From assembly GCF_000730165.1 (NCBI RefSeq), contig NZ_CP022112.1, forward strand, positions 310,001-374,000: a stretch of 64,000 nucleotides of DNA, in the 5' to 3' direction. Numbering within the stretch: position 1 is the stretch's first letter; each line of letters starts with the position of its first letter. Position numbers and translations under genes: made by a program. Below the pieces are notes generated by a model. It had not been told where the DNA came from. It did not search any database and worked only from the letters and a program-made list of their open reading frames with translations. Shown in pieces: positions 29,659 through 38,153 of the stretch. Origin of the DNA: Nitrospirillum viridazoti CBAmc. Lineage in GTDB: Bacteria; Pseudomonadota; Alphaproteobacteria; Azospirillales; Azospirillaceae.

Positions 29659-30684
29659 ATGACCGCATGGCACTTGATCACCGATCAGTTCCCCGTCGAG
29701 CAGCGTCGCGATGTATGGCGCGACGCGCTGGAAAAACTGAAGCTTCCACTGGACCATTTGCCAGAAGATGAAGACTTCTTCGCCAAATTGTTGTGCCTGA
29801 AGTCGCCTCTTGGCATCGAATTCGCCCGCATCACTTCCTCACCGCAGGAAATATCCGGCCGTCTGATGAAGAAATTGGACGCCGTTTGGCTGATTGTCTT
29901 GATCGAGGGCAGCGCCACCTTGACTCATCCGGGTGGTAAACTGGAGCTGGCGCCGCAGGATATCATCTATGGCCAGACGGGAATCCCCGCCTCATTGTCC
30001 TTCAGCACCAAATTCCAGGTCCTGTATGCTCTCATTCCCAAGTCGGCCGTCAACCCTCGATTGATAACGCCGCTATCTTTCGGTGTTTTGCATTTGCCGG
30101 GGCGGTCAGGAATTGGGCACGTGCTTTCGGGAATGCTCAAGGCTTTGGCAGAAACATTCGGCACGTTGACCGAAGGTCCGCTGCGGCCCATCGACATGGC
30201 GCTGTCGGAGTTCCTGATGACGGCCCTGGCCGACAATCCGCAGGTGCAGACGGCGCGCGGTTCGGCCGGCATCCGCTCCATGGCGCTGCAGCGGATCTGC
30301 CAGATCATCGAGACGCGGCTCAGCGATCCCGACCTGACGCTGGAGGATGTGGCCAACGAATATGGCGGCTCCGCCCGCTATCTGCAAAAGCTGTTCAAGG
30401 AGGTCGACCAGACCTTCAGCGGCTATGTTCGCAACCGCCGGCTGGAACGTTGCCGGCATGATTTGATCAACCCCACCTTCGCCCATCTCGGCATTTCCCA
30501 GATCTGCTTCCGCTGGGGCTTCAACGAGGCGGCGCACTTCAGCCGCGCTTTCCGCGACCGGTATGGCACCACCCCGCGCGCCTATCGCCAGTCGGCGGGC
30601 TTGGCTGATAACGACAACGGCGATTTCCAGGTGCCGCCTGGCGCGGGCACGGAGGGTACCGCCGCCCGTCAGTTCGCGGAATAG
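29659..30684 (+). CDS. AraC-family transcriptional regulator (341 aa)
   Basis: N-terminal AraC-binding-like domain (WHLITDQFPVEQRRDVWRDAL; LVIL-type strands around residues 75-130) and C-terminal HTH_18 (about 210-310: DLTLEDVANEYGGSARYLQKLF, ISQICFRWGFNEAAHFSRAF). This type often controls aromatic oxygenase genes and it stands next to the Rieske/reductase unit, which ends convergently 80 nt away, so it may regulate that unit. The inducer is unknown. The first half of the gene is AT-richer than its neighbours. Confidence 0.85.
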   Translation: MTAWHLITDQFPVEQRRDVWRDALEKLKLPLDHLPEDEDFFAKLLCLKSPLGIEFARITSSPQEISGRLMKKLDAVWLIVLIEGSATLTHPGGKLELAPQDIIYGQTGIPASLSFSTKFQVLYALIPKSAVNPRLITPLSFGVLHLPGRSGIGHVLSGMLKALAETFGTLTEGPLRPIDMALSEFLMTALADNPQVQTARGSAGIRSMALQRICQIIETRLSDPDLTLEDVANEYGGSARYLQKLFKEVDQTFSGYVRNRRLERCRHDLINPTFAHLGISQICFRWGFNEAAHFSRAFRDRYGTTPRAYRQSAGLADNDNGDFQVPPGAGTEGTAARQFAE

Positions 30685-30703
30685 GGCCGGCCTATAAACG
30701 GCG

Positions 30704-30729
30704 ACGGCGCCCCATCTGCGGGGCGCCGT
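30704..30729. terminator. Hairpin between convergent araC and reductase genes
   Basis: Ten-bp perfect stem ACGGCGCCCC / GGGGCGCCGT with a 6-nt loop. No strong T-run on either side, so it is a weak or factor-assisted bidirectional terminator. Confidence 0.5.
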
Positions 30730-30764
30730 TGGACCTTGCGGCGTTGTGGTCCAGGCAGGGCCTC

Positions 30765-31745
30765 TTAAAGGTCCACCACCAGCATCTCGCTGACCGCCCG
30801 GGAACAGCAGGGGGTGAACAGGTGATTGGCCTTATGCTCCGCCTCCGTCAGGACGCAGTCGCGATGCTCCGGCGTGCCGTCCAGCACACCGGTAATGCAG
30901 GCGCCGCACACGCCTTCAGCGCAGGAAATGGGCAGTTCCACATTGGCGCCGGCCAGGGCCTCGGCCGCCGTCTGGTTCGCCATGACGGGGATGACGGCAC
31001 CGGTGGAGCGCAGGCGCAGCAGGAAGGGGCGGTTGGCCCCGGCATCGGTCCCAGGCTCGGCGGCGAAGCGTTCCAGGTGGATATGGTCGGCCGGCCAGCC
31101 CAGGCCCTCGGCCGTGGCGGTGGCTGCGTCCAGCAGGGCGGCGGGACCGCAGAGATAGAGATGGCGCCCCGGGGCGGGTGGGCCGATCAGGACGGCCAGA
31201 TCGGGCCGCCCTGTTTCCGCCGTCACGTGCAGGTGCAGGTTCCCCGGTCCCACTGCCTGGCGGGCGGCGTTCAGCAAGGCGGCGCGGTCGCGTTGGCGCA
31301 CCAGGTAATGCAGCGTGACGCCGCCATTCCCCGCCAGGTGCGACGCCATGGACAGCAGGGGCGTGATGCCGATGCCGCCGGCGATCATGACATGCGACGT
31401 CGCCCCGGCCGCCAGGGTGAACAGGGCGCGGGGCCGGCGAATGCGCACGGTGTCGCCCGCCGCGACTGTGTCGCACAGGGTGCGCGATCCGCCGCGTCCC
31501 TCGGCCTCCCGCTGCACGGCGATGCCATAGCGGCAGGTGTCGGCCGGCGCGCTGTACAGGGAGTACTGGCGCGTCAAGCTGGCGCCGTCCGCTGGCCCCT
31601 CCACCGCCACATCAATGTGCGCGCCGGGCTGGAAGGACGGCAGGGGGGCGCCCGCGGGGTCGGCCAGGTCGAACAGGAAGACGTCGCCCCCGTCCCGCAC
31701 CTTGGCGGTGACGCGCACGGGGAACCAGTCATCGGCGCCGGTCAT
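30765..31745 (-). CDS. Oxygenase reductase with FMN, NAD and plant-type [2Fe-2S] domains (VanB-like, 326 aa)
   Basis: Phthalate-dioxygenase-reductase type electron donor. Order: FMN/flavin barrel with RQYSLYSAP (about 55-63), NAD(P) domain with GGIGITPLLSMA (about 115-126) and YLCGPAALLDA, then a C-terminal ferredoxin with CAEGVCGACITG (about 272-283) and a final Cys in FTPCC. It would pass electrons from NAD(P)H to the Rieske oxygenase encoded two genes upstream in the same direction, forming a two-component (class IA, vanillate-demethylase-like) system. Confidence 0.9.
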   Translation of the reverse strand: MTGADDWFPVRVTAKVRDGGDVFLFDLADPAGAPLPSFQPGAHIDVAVEGPADGASLTRQYSLYSAPADTCRYGIAVQREAEGRGGSRTLCDTVAAGDTVRIRRPRALFTLAAGATSHVMIAGGIGITPLLSMASHLAGNGGVTLHYLVRQRDRAALLNAARQAVGPGNLHLHVTAETGRPDLAVLIGPPAPGRHLYLCGPAALLDAATATAEGLGWPADHIHLERFAAEPGTDAGANRPFLLRLRSTGAVIPVMANQTAAEALAGANVELPISCAEGVCGACITGVLDGTPEHRDCVLTEAEHKANHLFTPCCSRAVSEMLVVDL

Positions 31746-31760
31746 CGTCCCATACCCCCG

Positions 31761-32552
31761 TCAGGCGGCCAGGTCGCCGAAGGCGACGGTCAGCATGCTG
31801 AGCGATCCGTGTTCCACCCGGTCGTTGACCAGGGTGACGGCATCGCCCGGCTGGCGGGTGCCCAGCACATAGAGGAAGGGCAGGAAATGGTCGGGTGACG
31901 GGATGCTGGCTGCGGCGTCCGGCCCGGCCTTCTGGAAGTCGATCATGGGCTGGGGCGTGTCGCTGGCGATGCACTGCTTCACCAGGTCGTTGAAGCGGGC
32001 GGCCCAGGGATAGGGCGGGGTGCTGGGGTCCCAGTTCATGCGCCCCAGGTTGTGGACGACATTGCCGGTGCCCACGATCAGCACGCCCTCGTCGCGCAGG
32101 GCCGCCAGTCGCCGCCCCACCTCGAAATGGTGGGCGGCCGGCTGGGTTCCGTCCATGCTCAGTTGCACCACGGGAATGTCGGCCTTGGGGAATGCCTTCA
32201 CCAGCACCGACCAGGTGCCGTGGTCCAGGCCCCATTTCTGGTCCTGGATCACGGGCAGGGGCGCCAGCACCTCCGCCACGCGCTTGGCCAGCTCCGGGCT
32301 GCCTGGTGCGGGATAACGCACGTCGAACAGCGCCTGGGGGAAGGCGCCGAAATCATGGATGGTGGGCGGCCGTTCCATGGCCGTCACCGCCGTGCCCCGG
32401 GTGTACCAGTGCGCGGAGATGACCAGGATGGCCTTGGGCGCGCCCAGCAGCCGCCCGATCCTGTTCCATTCCCGCGTGCAGACGTTGTCCTCCAGGGCGT
32501 TCATGGGGCTGCCATGGCCGAAGAAGATGGTGGGTAGGCGGTTAGTGGTCAT
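31761..32552 (-). CDS. LigB-type extradiol ring-cleavage dioxygenase (YgiD/DODA family, 263 aa)
   Basis: Class III extradiol dioxygenase of the 4,5-DOPA dioxygenase-like branch. Metal ligands are visible in FFGHGSPMNAL (His), ISAHWYTRG (His) and GLDHGTWSVL (His), with a later GTGNVVHNLG. Members cleave catecholic rings or, in some cases, have unknown substrates. Its place between the reductase and the Rieske oxygenase genes suggests it opens the catechol made by that oxygenase, a route independent of PcaHG; that link is inference. 15-nt gap to the reductase gene. Confidence 0.82.
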   Translation of the reverse strand: MTTNRLPTIFFGHGSPMNALEDNVCTREWNRIGRLLGAPKAILVISAHWYTRGTAVTAMERPPTIHDFGAFPQALFDVRYPAPGSPELAKRVAEVLAPLPVIQDQKWGLDHGTWSVLVKAFPKADIPVVQLSMDGTQPAAHHFEVGRRLAALRDEGVLIVGTGNVVHNLGRMNWDPSTPPYPWAARFNDLVKQCIASDTPQPMIDFQKAGPDAAASIPSPDHFLPFLYVLGTRQPGDAVTLVNDRVEHGSLSMLTVAFGDLAA

Positions 32553-32641
32553 TTTCTAGTCCCTCAGGCGGCGGGCACCGGCGTCCGCCGGCTTGCCTTA
32601 TCCTCGCCTTTCAGTCCGCTACGCTCCCCGAAAGGTCCGGC

Positions 32642-32657
32642 GGCTGCGGTCGCAGCC
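32642..32657. other. Intercistronic hairpin
   Basis: GGCTGCG-GT-CGCAGCC is a perfect 7-bp dyad in the 145-nt gap between the Rieske oxygenase stop and the extradiol dioxygenase start. It could stabilise or partially terminate the transcript, lowering downstream expression. Confidence 0.35.
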
Positions 32658-32697
32658 TAGCGGCACGAGATGGACCTCATGCCGCACTTTATCAGGT

Positions 32698-33885
32698 TCA
32701 GGCGGTGGGCTTCACGCGGGCCCAAGTGTCCTGGTAGCGGCGCACCAGCCAGCCGTTGAATTCCCGCTGCGCCTGTTCCTGCCAGGAATAGCGGCCGCGG
32801 ATGGCGTGGCGGGAGCGCAGGCCCACCTGCACCATCTCATCCACATGCAGATCCTGGGCGATGATGGCGGCGGTGGAATGCTTGTTCATCGCCAGCTTGT
32901 CGTCGAACAGCGGATCCTCCATCGCGCCCGGCGCCACCAGATAGCCCTGATCCATCAGGTGCGTCTCCGCCCCGTCCGCCCGCAGGATCAGGTAGATGAT
33001 CATGTCGCTGGTGATGACCAGGGACAGGGTGGGCGGCACGTTGACGAACAGCATGCGGTTGCGCTCCGCCTCCCCCAGCGCGGGGAAGACCGGCAGGATG
33101 GCCTTCTGCGTGGGGTTGAAGCTGGCGTCGGCGTGCAGGGTGCCGTTGGTGCGGTAATAGCCCGCCGTGTCGGCCGGCAGGTCGTCGGGAAAGGCGGCGA
33201 GGCGCGAGGGCACGAAGTCATGCAGGGCGCCGCCGTGCAGGCGGTTGGCGTGATAGCCGTCGTTGTTGTTCTCGAACATCACCTTCCAGTTCCAGGGGAA
33301 CTTGATGTCCCGATCCGGGGCCGGGCCGTTCAGCGTCGCCATGGAATAGGGCGCCATCACCCCCTCCAGCGCCGCCAGCCGGGGGGCCAGGGCGGGGGCG
33401 TCCAGATCGAAGTTGACGAAGATGAAGCCGTGCCAGACCTCGACCTTGAACTGGGGAAGCTTGATGTCCTTCTTGTCGAAGTTACAGGTTTTCTCCATGG
33501 CCGGCGCGCCGATCAGCTGGCCGTCCAGCCCGTAGGACCAGTGGTGGTAGGGGCACAGGAAGGCGCGGGTGTTGCCCTGCCCCTCCGCCACCAGCATGGC
33601 GCGGTGCTGGCAGACGCTGGACATGGCGCGGATCACGCCGTCCCGGCCACGCGCCACCACGATGGGTTCATCGATGATGCTGGTGGTGAAGTAGTCGCCC
33701 GTCTCCTTCACCCAGGATTCCCGCCCCACGCATAGCCATTCGTGATTGAACAGCGCCTCTTTCTCGAACTCATAGAATTCGCGGTCTGTGTAGCACAGCG
33801 GCGGCAAGGTCTCCGCCGCCTCCACGCCCAGGGCCGAACTGTCCAGGCCGCTGAAAAAGGCGTCATTCAGGAAAGAGTGCTTCAT
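32698..33885 (-). CDS. Rieske non-heme iron oxygenase, large (alpha) subunit (395 aa)
   Basis: Terminal oxygenase that hydroxylates or demethylates an aromatic or related ring compound. Rieske cluster: CQHRA (about 92) and CPYHHWSYGLDG (about 113). Mononuclear iron site: NNNDGYHANRLHGG (about 205-218), the N-x-x-D-x-x-H-x4-H pattern. No small beta subunit gene is present, as in single-subunit-type oxygenases such as VanA. ATG 33885 is preferred over an upstream GTG. It lies downstream of the formamidase gene (48-nt gap) and upstream of the dioxygenase and reductase. Substrate unknown. Confidence 0.9.
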   Translation of the reverse strand: MKHSFLNDAFFSGLDSSALGVEAAETLPPLCYTDREFYEFEKEALFNHEWLCVGRESWVKETGDYFTTSIIDEPIVVARGRDGVIRAMSSVCQHRAMLVAEGQGNTRAFLCPYHHWSYGLDGQLIGAPAMEKTCNFDKKDIKLPQFKVEVWHGFIFVNFDLDAPALAPRLAALEGVMAPYSMATLNGPAPDRDIKFPWNWKVMFENNNDGYHANRLHGGALHDFVPSRLAAFPDDLPADTAGYYRTNGTLHADASFNPTQKAILPVFPALGEAERNRMLFVNVPPTLSLVITSDMIIYLILRADGAETHLMDQGYLVAPGAMEDPLFDDKLAMNKHSTAAIIAQDLHVDEMVQVGLRSRHAIRGRYSWQEQAQREFNGWLVRRYQDTWARVKPTA

Positions 33886-33933
33886 CGTTTGAACCCCCAC
33901 GCCATGCCCCTTGTTTGTCTGATCGTCGCGGCG

Positions 33934-35013
33934 TCAGTCCTCGCGCGGCGGGAACACGCCGCGGGGAATGCGCACATGGATGCCCTGGGTGCCATCTACC
34001 ACCTGGGTAACGCCAAAGTCGGCGGCGATGCTCATCAGCGAATAGGCGTCGTCGCGGCTCAGGTTCTGCTGCTCGGTCAGCAGCTTCAGCATGTCGACCG
34101 AGGCGTTGCGCATGGCCACGTTCAGGTCGGGGTCGAAGCCGTGGACGATCCAGCAGTCTGGCGTTTCCAGCAGCGGAGAGGGGAAGCGGAAGTCCTTGCG
34201 CAGGAAGACCTGGAACATGACGTTCAGCGACGCCTCGATGGCGGTCCCGCTCAACTCGCCATCGCCCTGCGAGACGTGCGGGTCGCCGATGGAGAACAGC
34301 GCGCCGTCGACCTGGACGGGATAGTACATCGTGGCGCCGGCGCCGATGCGCCAGTTGTCGATGTTGCCGCCGTGCAGGCCGGGCGGGATGGTGCTGACGC
34401 GGCCGGCCACGTCCGGTGCCACGCCGGCCGTGCCCAGGTGCGGGCGCACCGGCACGCGCACGCCGGGCAGGGCCTGCTGCCGGTCGCATTCCGGGCAGTT
34501 GGTGATCTTGCCCGGCACGTCGTAGCGGCCGGGAAAGTCATAGGCGTAGAGGGCGTGGGCCTGCTGGCTCATGGCGTCGATCTCATAGATCGTCACCCGC
34601 TCCTTCTCCCCCATTTCCTTGAACAGGTGGCCCCAGTTGGCCGCCAGGTTGGAGCCGTAGCGGGTGCGGGGCGTCATCTTCAGGTAATGGACCTCCAGCA
34701 TGTCGCCGGGCTTGGCGCCCTCGACATAAATGGGGCCGGTCATGATGTGGACGCCCGGGTTGCGGTCGGCCTCGGGGATTTCCTTGAAGATGCGGGCCAC
34801 CGCCTCGTCCATCATCAGGTCCGGCGCGTCGCCGGCGTGGTGGGTGATGGCCTCGGCCTGGATGATGTCGCCGCTCTTGACCGTCAGGGCCGGCGCCTGG
34901 TCGGGGGTGAAATAGCCCCAATGCACGGTGCGCGGCGTGGCCGGCAGCAGGTGCAGCGTCGGCCGGATCTTGTGCCGTTCCGCCGCAGCGGCGCGATCCA
35001 ATTGAACGGTCAT
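33934..35013 (-). CDS. Acetamidase/formamidase family amidohydrolase (359 aa)
   Basis: FmdA/AmdA family enzyme that releases ammonia (or an amine) from short amides. Seen: TVHWGYFTPDQAPALTVKSG at the start, ITHHAGDAPDLM, GPIYVEGAKPGDMLEVHYL, CPECD with a cysteine pair (about 168-171), GGNIDNWRIGAGATMYYPVQ and ALFSIGDPHVSQGDGE with family-conserved His/Asp residues. First gene of the unit that continues with the Rieske oxygenase, suggesting the pathway substrate or an intermediate is an amide or yields formamide. Exact substrate not determinable. Confidence 0.85.
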   Translation of the reverse strand: MTVQLDRAAAAERHKIRPTLHLLPATPRTVHWGYFTPDQAPALTVKSGDIIQAEAITHHAGDAPDLMMDEAVARIFKEIPEADRNPGVHIMTGPIYVEGAKPGDMLEVHYLKMTPRTRYGSNLAANWGHLFKEMGEKERVTIYEIDAMSQQAHALYAYDFPGRYDVPGKITNCPECDRQQALPGVRVPVRPHLGTAGVAPDVAGRVSTIPPGLHGGNIDNWRIGAGATMYYPVQVDGALFSIGDPHVSQGDGELSGTAIEASLNVMFQVFLRKDFRFPSPLLETPDCWIVHGFDPDLNVAMRNASVDMLKLLTEQQNLSRDDAYSLMSIAADFGVTQVVDGTQGIHVRIPRGVFPPRED

Positions 35014-35277
35014 GGGTCCCCCTGGTTCAAGCGTCGGGGCGGCCCCGCCGGGGGCGCCCTCATGGGGAAAACCTTAGGGCCGCCCGGTGCGGCGATCTTG
35101 CCTGCACGCGCATGGCCGCTTTCGTCAGCACGCCGCCGCCGTCCCATGGCTCCGCCCGGGCAAGCTTTCATGCGTTAATCGGCAAGAGCGGGGGGAACGG
35201 GGCCGCCTATGATCCCCCCTCGACAGCACCCGCGCACAGGGGCGGGGCCAGGCAAAGCATGGGGCAGGGGATAGGGC

Positions 35278-36579
35278 ATGACGACGCACGACACGGCGCT
35301 GGCGGTTTCCGATGATGAGGCCGCTGCCATCACCAGGGCCATCGACCGGGACGAGCTGGTGAAACTGGTGCTGGACCTGTGCGGCATCCCCTCGCCCATG
35401 CGGCAGGAGCGCCGGGCCGGCGAATTCGTCCACGGCTGGATGGCGGAGAACGGCTTCGCCCCGCGCAAGGCCGGGCTGATGGAACACCGCTTCAACGTCA
35501 TCGGCACCTATGGCGGCAAGGGCGACGGACCCAACCTGCTGTTCACCAGCCACCTCGACACCGAAAGCCCGTTTTATGATGAGACGGACCAGTACACCTA
35601 TCGCCCGGAAACGGTGGCGGATCCGCAATGGCTGGGTGTCTGGCTGGAGGGGGAAACCTTCTTCGGCCATGCCGTGGGCAACGACCGCGGCCCCATGGCC
35701 TGCTTCCTGATGGCGGCCAAGGCCCTGAAGAAGGCGGGCATCGACCTCAGCGGCCTCATGTACCTGACCGCCTGCCCGGGCGAGATTGGCCCCGAACCGG
35801 CGGAGGAGCGGGGCGGCGTCGATTATCTGGGCAAGGAACTGGGCGCTTGCTACCTGATGTCCCACGGCGGGGTGGCGCCGGACTACGTCATCTCGGCCGA
35901 GGGCACGGACTTCGGCGTCAACTGGACGGCGTGCGGCTATGCCGACTTCCGCGTCACGATTTATGGCCAGGGGGTGTTCACGCCCCTGCTGACCCATCCC
36001 GAAGCCCTGGCCGACCATCCCAGCCCCCTGGTCAAGGTGGCGCCGGCCATCGAGATCATCCAGCGCTGGGCGCGGGAGTATGAGGTCAAGCACCGGTACG
36101 AGGGGCCGGGCGGTACCGCCGTGCCCAAGGTGCAGATCGGCGCCATCCGGGGCGGCACGCCGCAGGCCATGGGGGCGGCGAGCGAGGTGTGCAACGTCTA
36201 TGTCCAGGTGGCGCTGACCCCGGTGCAGACCATCGCCGCCGTGGATCGCGACCTGAAGCGCGCCTTCCGAGAGGCCGGCTTCGGCGACGTCAAGATCCAA
36301 CCCTACACCGTGCGCCATGGCTTCACCGCCGACCCGGACGCGGTGCGGCCGTTGCGGATGGCACTGGACCATGCCCATGGCCGCGTGCGGGGCGGGCCGC
36401 AGCCCATCAGCAATTCCGTCTATTCCAGCATGTGGCGCGACCACAACGTCTTCAACATGAACCGCATCCCGTCCGTGACCATGGGGCCGCGCCGCTGGCG
36501 GCCCAGCATCGACGACCTGGTGGACTGCACGCGCCTGTACGCCATGGCGGCGTTGGCGCTGTGCGGCCGGGCGCCGTGA
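35278..36579 (+). CDS. M20-family metallohydrolase (433 aa)
   Basis: Zinc peptidase/amidohydrolase of the ArgE/DapE/carboxypeptidase G2 group. Metal-site motifs: LLFTSHLDTES (His, Asp), HAVGNDRGPM (bridging Asp), and ACPGEIGPEPAEE (Glu pair). A lid/dimerisation domain follows. It is divergent from the formamidase gene and ends overlapping an amidohydrolase gene (GTGA), so it likely cleaves an amide or N-acyl bond in the same catabolic pathway. Substrate unknown. Confidence 0.82.
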   Translation: MTTHDTALAVSDDEAAAITRAIDRDELVKLVLDLCGIPSPMRQERRAGEFVHGWMAENGFAPRKAGLMEHRFNVIGTYGGKGDGPNLLFTSHLDTESPFYDETDQYTYRPETVADPQWLGVWLEGETFFGHAVGNDRGPMACFLMAAKALKKAGIDLSGLMYLTACPGEIGPEPAEERGGVDYLGKELGACYLMSHGGVAPDYVISAEGTDFGVNWTACGYADFRVTIYGQGVFTPLLTHPEALADHPSPLVKVAPAIEIIQRWAREYEVKHRYEGPGGTAVPKVQIGAIRGGTPQAMGAASEVCNVYVQVALTPVQTIAAVDRDLKRAFREAGFGDVKIQPYTVRHGFTADPDAVRPLRMALDHAHGRVRGGPQPISNSVYSSMWRDHNVFNMNRIPSVTMGPRRWRPSIDDLVDCTRLYAMAALALCGRAP

Positions 36580-37967
36580 GGCGGGATGCCGGCATGCCGG
36601 TGCCGGACCTGCTGGTGCTGGGCGGCGACGTCGTCACCATGGACGCCAGCCGCACGGTCTGGTGCCAGGGCGGGGTGGCGATCGCCGACGGCGGGATCAT
36701 CGCCGTGGACAAGGCCGAGGCGCTGCGGGCGCGCTGGCCGGCGGCAGCGGTGCTGGAGGCCGGCGGCGGCCTGATCACGCCGGGCCTGGTCAACGCGCAC
36801 CAGCATCTGACGGGGGACCCGCTGGTGCGCAGCCTGATCCCCGACCGGCAGTCGTCGGACGAGTCCATTTTCGGCTGGGCGGTGCCCATCCATGGCGCAC
36901 ACACCGCCGATGATGATGAGCTGTCGGCCACGCTCACCGCCGTGGAATCCCTGAAATACGGCACCACCACGCTGGTGGAGGCCGGCACCGTGGCCCATCC
37001 CTTCCGCGTGGCTGCCGGCTTGGCCCGCGCCGGGATTCGGGCAGCGGTGGGCTGCTGGGGCTGGGACGTTTCCGACGCCCCCTACGCCGCGCCGACGGAT
37101 GAGGTGCTGGCCCGCCAGGCGGCCGTGCTGGATGGTCTGCCGCGAGGCGGGCTGGTGGAGGGGTGGGTGACCCTGGTGGGGCATGACCTCGCCAGCGATG
37201 CCCTGCTGGCCGGTGCCGCCGAGCTGGCACGCCGGCGGGGCGTGGGCATGACCATGCACATCTCCCCCACCGAGGCCGATGGGGCGGCCTATCTGCGACG
37301 GTCGGGCCGGCGGCCGCTGCTGCACCTTGCCGACCTGGGCGTGCTGGGTCCGCACCTGCTGCTGTCACATGCCGTCTGGCTGGACGATGCCGAGATGGAC
37401 GCCCTGCTGGCCAGCGACACGGCCGTGGCCTATTGCCCTTGGGCCTATCTGCGTCTGGCCCAGGGCGTCAGCCGGGCTGGGCGCCATGCGGAGATGGTCT
37501 TGCGCGGCGGGCGGGTGGCGCTGGGTTGTGACGCGCCCAACGCCGGCGACCTGCCGGACATCCACCGGGCCGCCGCCCTGGCCGCCGGCCTGGCCCGGGA
37601 CATGAGCTTGGACGCCTATCGTTTCGGTGCCGATACGGCCTTCGCCCTGGCCACCATCGGCGGGGCGCGGGCCATCGGCATGGCCGACCGCATCGGCTCG
37701 CTGGAGGTGGGCAAGCGGGCCGATCTGGTGGTGCACGATCCCCGTTCCGCCCCCTTTCTTGTGATGGGCGATCCCGCCCTGCATCTGGTGTGGGGCACCG
37801 ACGGCCGTTCCGTCCGCGACGTGGTGGTCGACGGCCGTATCGTCGTGCGGGAAGGGCGCTGCCTGACGGTGGATGAGGACGCCCTGCGGCAGCAGGCGCG
37901 CGCATCTCAGGCGGCGCTGCTGAGTCGCGCCGGCCTGACCCCGCGCCCGGTGTGGCCCTCACGCTGA
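36576..37967 (+). CDS. TRZ/ATZ-like amidohydrolase (cytosine/guanine deaminase superfamily, 463 aa)
   Basis: TIM-barrel metal-dependent deaminase or hydrolase. Metal ligands: NAHQHLTGD (HxH, about 69-73), MTMHISPTEAD (His), LLSHAVWLDD (His) and GCDAPNAGD (Asp). The beta-sandwich flanks (DLLVLGGDVVTMD and LEVGKRADLVV) are typical. Relatives deaminate or dechlorinate triazines and deaminate guanine or 8-oxoguanine, which points to a nitrogen heterocycle. Start is GTG 36576, overlapping the upstream stop by 4 nt, or ATG 36594. Confidence 0.85.
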   Translation: MRRDAGMPVPDLLVLGGDVVTMDASRTVWCQGGVAIADGGIIAVDKAEALRARWPAAAVLEAGGGLITPGLVNAHQHLTGDPLVRSLIPDRQSSDESIFGWAVPIHGAHTADDDELSATLTAVESLKYGTTTLVEAGTVAHPFRVAAGLARAGIRAAVGCWGWDVSDAPYAAPTDEVLARQAAVLDGLPRGGLVEGWVTLVGHDLASDALLAGAAELARRRGVGMTMHISPTEADGAAYLRRSGRRPLLHLADLGVLGPHLLLSHAVWLDDAEMDALLASDTAVAYCPWAYLRLAQGVSRAGRHAEMVLRGGRVALGCDAPNAGDLPDIHRAAALAAGLARDMSLDAYRFGADTAFALATIGGARAIGMADRIGSLEVGKRADLVVHDPRSAPFLVMGDPALHLVWGTDGRSVRDVVVDGRIVVREGRCLTVDEDALRQQARASQAALLSRAGLTPRPVWPSR

Positions 37968-38153
37968 TTGGTTAATTTTCAGGCAAATTTAAGATCGCTG
38001 TTTTTTTAGGCGATAGAACCGTTAAGTGTGCCTATCATCACAGTGGGCAAACGTTTTCGGCATGAATTTGTTCGCCTGTTGGCAAGCGCGGCGACCGCAT
38101 CGGCTGATAGCGTTTCGGTGATGACTTACACCCATGAGCCGGGGAGTTTCCTG

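Noticed and set aside
32691-32700. TGAACCTGAT on the minus strand, resembling part of a TPP riboswitch
   Set aside because: The other conserved parts (CTGAGA and the closing GCGTAGGGA helix) are missing, and the match overlaps the end of the Rieske oxygenase gene. The 10-nt match is chance.
38004-38010. T7 run before the MFS gene, considered as a terminator of the amidohydrolase unit
   Set aside because: No stable GC-rich stem precedes it; only a weak ATCGC/GCGAT pairing flanks the run itself.
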